From Pogonophryne albipinna (Eukaryota > Chordata > Actinopteri > Perciformes > Artedidraconidae): a stretch of 64,000 nucleotides of DNA. Of the stretch, positions 60,811 to 64,000 are shown piece by piece (the first letter of the stretch is position 1; each line of letters begins with the position of its first letter). A program made the position numbers and the translations under genes. Location of the stretch: the NCBI GenBank assembly GCA_028583405.1, contig CM053243.1, positions 50,913,826 to 50,977,825 of the forward strand, read 5' to 3'. The notes below the pieces were generated by a model. It made no database searches. It was not told the DNA's origin and saw only the letters and a program-made list of their open reading frames with translations.

Positions 60811-62437
60811 CAGTGCTTCTCAAAGTGTGGTCCGCGGACCACTGGTGATCCGTGAGCGCCCCCTAGTGGTCCGTGAGTATATTGGTAACATTTGAAATAA
60901 ATAAATACATTTAAGTTTTCCGCACTCTCGCGGGAGTATCTCCGCAATGGAGCGAGCTTAAGTTTCATGATATAGCCCAGCGCAACACCTTCGTCACACA
61001 TGTTGCCAATTGTTTGTACCATTTTCAGGCGATTTGTAATCTGTTCTAGAAAAACGATGTGTTTTTTTTTAGATTTCAAGAAGTGTATTAAACAAACAAT
61101 GAATGTCTTGTATGAACATTTATCCATGCTGGAAGTAGATGTAGATGTTTTAGGAGTTAGATAGAGATTATTATCTATATGCATCCAATGAAGCATTGCA
61201 TGAAGTCTGTTGATGATCAGAGGCTGTTGTTGGGGCTGCAAAAACTTTTTTTATTTTTGTTTTGTAGGCAGACCATGCAGGCCAGCCCAATAGTCACCAA
61301 GGTTCATGTTTTAATAGCATTTTTACAAAAAAAAAGCCCACGCGAGCCTAACATGTGAAAAAATGGCTTAGACCTCAGAGAATTAAACTTGGGCCTGCGA
61401 CCATAAGGCGCTTTCACACCAAGTACTTTACCCAGGAATAGTTCCCGGAACTTTTATTTCCTGGAACTATCTAGAAAATCGTGTTCACACCGGAATAAGT
61501 CCCTGAGGGAGCCGCTGACGTCACTTCTTCTTCTGCTTTGGGTTTACTGGCAGGCCGCAAACAACTTCACGGCGTATACTGCAACCCGAATTCCCCGACC
61601 GGAGGTCCCCGGAGTTGGGGACTGGCTTCAATAGAAGCTGCTGGGACTCCCAGCTACTGAAGCCTTCCGAGTAAATCGCCAGAAGCGCCAACACCTCCTC
61701 ATCTCCACCGCTCCCATGTTTTTTTTGTGTTGTCATAAGTTAGTCTCTTTCTGTTGGTGCGCTGGGCTAATGCTAATAATGCTAATGCGAAAAATAAAAT
61801 GGCGGCTTCACAAAAACTTTTCAGAGTTTTACGGGGCGTGGTTTGCAATTCGCCCAGCCAATCAGAAATTGGAACCTTTTTCTCCCCAGGAAAGTCCCTG
61901 CTCTCTAGCAGGGACTAAAAAGGGTTGTAAAGGTTCGCAAAAAAAAGTTCTAGTTCCAGATCTTTTTGGTGTGAACGCAAAATCCCAGGAACTATCGGAA
62001 CTATTCCTGGGAAAAGTACTCCTGAAAACTATAGTTTTACTGTATTTTGTTTTGAAAATCCACTGCGGAGGTTTGTGTCGTACTACATGCGGTGTATTTT
62101 GCATATCAGTAGCCAACGATCTGTGAATCTGTTGGCTCGGACATAAACTCCGTAATAAATGTAATCTACATTTCATAAGAGGTGTAAAACCTGAGCATTT
62201 TAAATCGCATTTGAACTTAATGCTTATATAATCTGTAGTTGTATTTGTATTGTTGATTTAATGTCTGAACGAGGCGATATAGAGAAGGTTAAGCTGTCAT
62301 TATTAGGCTGTAATCTGTTATATACTGTTGGAGTGGTAAGCAGGCCTATTGTTTTTGGATATTTGTGGAGTTAGGTGGTCCGTGAGTGTTTTTTTATTGG
62401 TTAAGATCCTTGGTATGAAAAGGTTTGAGAAACACTA
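60811..62437. mobile_element. hAT (Charlie-like) element with nested MITE
   Basis: The left end CAGTGCTTCTCAAAGTGTGG with a GGTCCGCGGACC palindrome, and the right end AGGTTTGAGAAACACTA, are inverted and typical of a hAT family. The 8-bp duplication is not clear. An element with ends GGCGCTTTCACACCAAGTAC and TTTTTGGTGTGAACGCA (about 61405-61980) is nested inside. Confidence 0.7.
61405..62030. mobile_element. Nested Harbinger-like MITE (ends GCGCTTTCACACC)
   Basis: GCGCTTTCACACCAAGTACTTT and, inverted, TTTTGGTGTGAACGC frame matching blocks CCCAGGAATAGTTCC and GGAACTATTCCTGGG. The exact ends and duplication are uncertain. No meaningful coding frame. Confidence 0.55.
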
Positions 62438-63727
62438 CTATACACCTATACTGAGACTTTAAACAAAAAGCAGTTTAAGTGCTATGGACGACTTTTTCGT
62501 CCCAATAAGAGGGAAGGAAAAATCTAACAACTAATTATTTGAAATATTATTTATTATCTGACAAAAAGAGGAGAACAACTCTTCGTATTGAAGTGAAAAA
62601 GATCATTTAGTGGACTTAGTGCTTTGTTAGAGCTTTTCTTGGCATGTTTTTCTTGTGAAGAAGACAAAAGGTACAAAGTCACAACAGACAGTGGTCAATT
62701 AGCCAAACGACTATCACTGCTGCATTCAATCAAGTCAATAGAGTTATGTAAAGTGATTTAAAAGAGGCTGTCAGCACATTTCAGAGGTAAGGGTAACATC
62801 AAAAATTATTATCTTCCTAAATATTACAGGGCTACAATGATAAATTGCTGTATGGGAAGTGTATCTTTGATGTTTGCACCTTCAAGTCCTTCATTTTGAG
62901 TTATTAAGCATAATACTGTCAAAACACAACTAAGTGTAGGAAACTGCACTTTATTAAACTTAAGTTCTCTCCAACAAAACAAGATAGTTGTTGGAAAAAA
63001 GCAACCCATAACAGTATATAATTTTCATTATAAGGGGCACATGTAAATGTTCTGCACACACTACAGATTAGTGAAAAACTAAGCATTGGTCATCAATCCT
63101 GCCTGTATGTTCCTCAATTGGTTTGTATTTCTCAACATGGTTGCACTTGTTCAGGATGTTTAAGACAATGTTTTCTTCAGGACATCATCCAGACTACATG
63201 CCAGTGTACATATTTATGAATGTTGAGTGGAAAACAGGGATACTTACTGAAGAAAAAACTATGGAAATACTGTATGAGTGATGATGATGAATCTGCCACA
63301 GCCTTTGTCATGCAATGATGATGACCTATAAAATACAAGACACTGTTCTCAGTCATTTGTTACACCGTCAACTCTGCAAACAAATACATGTACAATTGAC
63401 CCAGTTTAGCACCTCGTCAGCTCCGGAATACGGTGGGACATTTTGTCTGATCTCGTTTCTGAACACTTAATCGTGCAGGCGATCCGCCCTTGTGGCCAAA
63501 ACATGTAGGCCAAACCCTGCGATCACTAAATGCACTTCTCCATGACACAGGCTAATGAAGCGGCACCGAGCGGGCTTTAACGTGTCTCAGGTGAACTGCT
63601 GATGCTCGGCTGGACTGTTCGGGAGTGAAGTGTTGAGCTGCTGTTCTGAGCTTCTTACGCTCAATAACAGCACATATGTTGTGTATGCGAATACATCACG
63701 GTTAATGCCTACATACTAAGACTCTAC
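62438..63727. other. Putative bbx intron 1, no feature seen
   Basis: AT-rich, with no recognised repeat or exon. Confidence 0.4.
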
Positions 63728-64000
63728 CTCCAAGCACATATTTTTATTTCCGTGCAAAATGTCGATCTGTGAGCTCTGACAAGACAGACACGCCGAATGA
63801 GAGTCCATCTTGCTTTGGTTTGGAGGAGAAGCCCAAAGTACAGTATTGGACATATTTCACTGCTGTCAAACTCTGCGAGGACAATGCCGTCGAAATGTCT
63901 CCCAACATCCACAGTGATTAATGAAACTGGGGATGTTCTACCCCGGCTCGTGCATCTGTGCACAGTGTTGTCTGAGCCGTGGCTCCATTTCCTCGCACTG
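63728..64000 (-). other. Possible non-coding first exon of bbx
   Basis: On the minus strand a good donor, GCTTGGAG/GTAGAG, lies at 63727/63728, preceded by moderately GC-rich sequence. bbx needs an upstream non-coding exon, and this is the best candidate seen. There is no direct evidence linking it. Confidence 0.25.

Noticed and set aside
59748..61241. 497-codon minus-strand frame as a single gene
   Set aside because: Its 5' third is non-coding or repeat-derived sequence upstream of the LINE. Only the part below about 60540 encodes the endonuclease.
60803..62445. An 8-bp duplication for the hAT at 60811
   Set aside because: The flanks GATACCTC and CTATACAC do not agree, so no duplication is claimed.

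Overview
This window is vertebrate nuclear DNA, almost certainly from a teleost fish. It carries long intron-split genes with GT-AG borders, and the protein matches are to animal genes (VPS11, HYOU1, BBX). The repeats are typical fish ones: hAT, piggyBac, Harbinger-like and Tc1-like DNA elements, L2/Rex-type LINEs, and a DIRS-type retroelement. There is no sign of prokaryotic genes, operons or CRISPR. A run of exactly 1000 Ns (8617-9616) marks a scaffold gap.

Three host genes are visible, all on the minus strand. (1) The first seven coding exons of HYOU1 (9745-12617), an ER chaperone. The gene runs into the gap, and none of its remaining exons is found on the other side. (2) A complete VPS11 (15399-22621; 16 exons, 926 residues as spliced here), a core subunit of the HOPS/CORVET endolysosomal tethering complexes. 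Its first intron has the signature of a U12-type AT-AC intron. (3) A complete BBX HMG-box gene (coding 42329-55852; 14 core exons, 859 residues, plus a probable in-frame 45-bp exon). Its 3' UTR probably runs down to about 38.8 kb, and its non-coding first exon may lie near 63.7 kb. Reading frames close exactly across all the splice junctions given. Possible regulatory sites are two ERSE-II motifs and one ERSE-like motif upstream of HYOU1, and two CLEAR-like E-boxes just upstream of VPS11.

Layout. 1-8.6 kb: nested transposons (an inverted hAT-like element carrying a piggyBac that carries a smaller hAT element), a transposase fragment, a minisatellite and a LINE. 8.6-9.6 kb: gap. 9.7-14.4 kb: HYOU1 5' half and upstream region. 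14.4-22.7 kb: VPS11. 23-38.2 kb: about 15 kb of almost unbroken nested mobile elements. 38.2-64 kb: BBX, with a DIRS-like element, L2-type LINEs, a fold-back element and several hAT elements in its introns.

The most informative mobile-element features are those whose insertion can be proved inside the window. Target-site duplications are visible for five hAT elements, one piggyBac, two solo LTRs and several short inverted-repeat elements. Two copies of one hAT-like family preserve each other's empty insertion sites. A four-copy inverted-repeat family (ends AAGGTGGGGTAGG) includes one long copy that keeps a coding-like segment, and a short THAP zinc-finger exon lies between two long inverted arms. 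No wholly new functional system is demonstrated; these elements are the best candidates for something not yet described.
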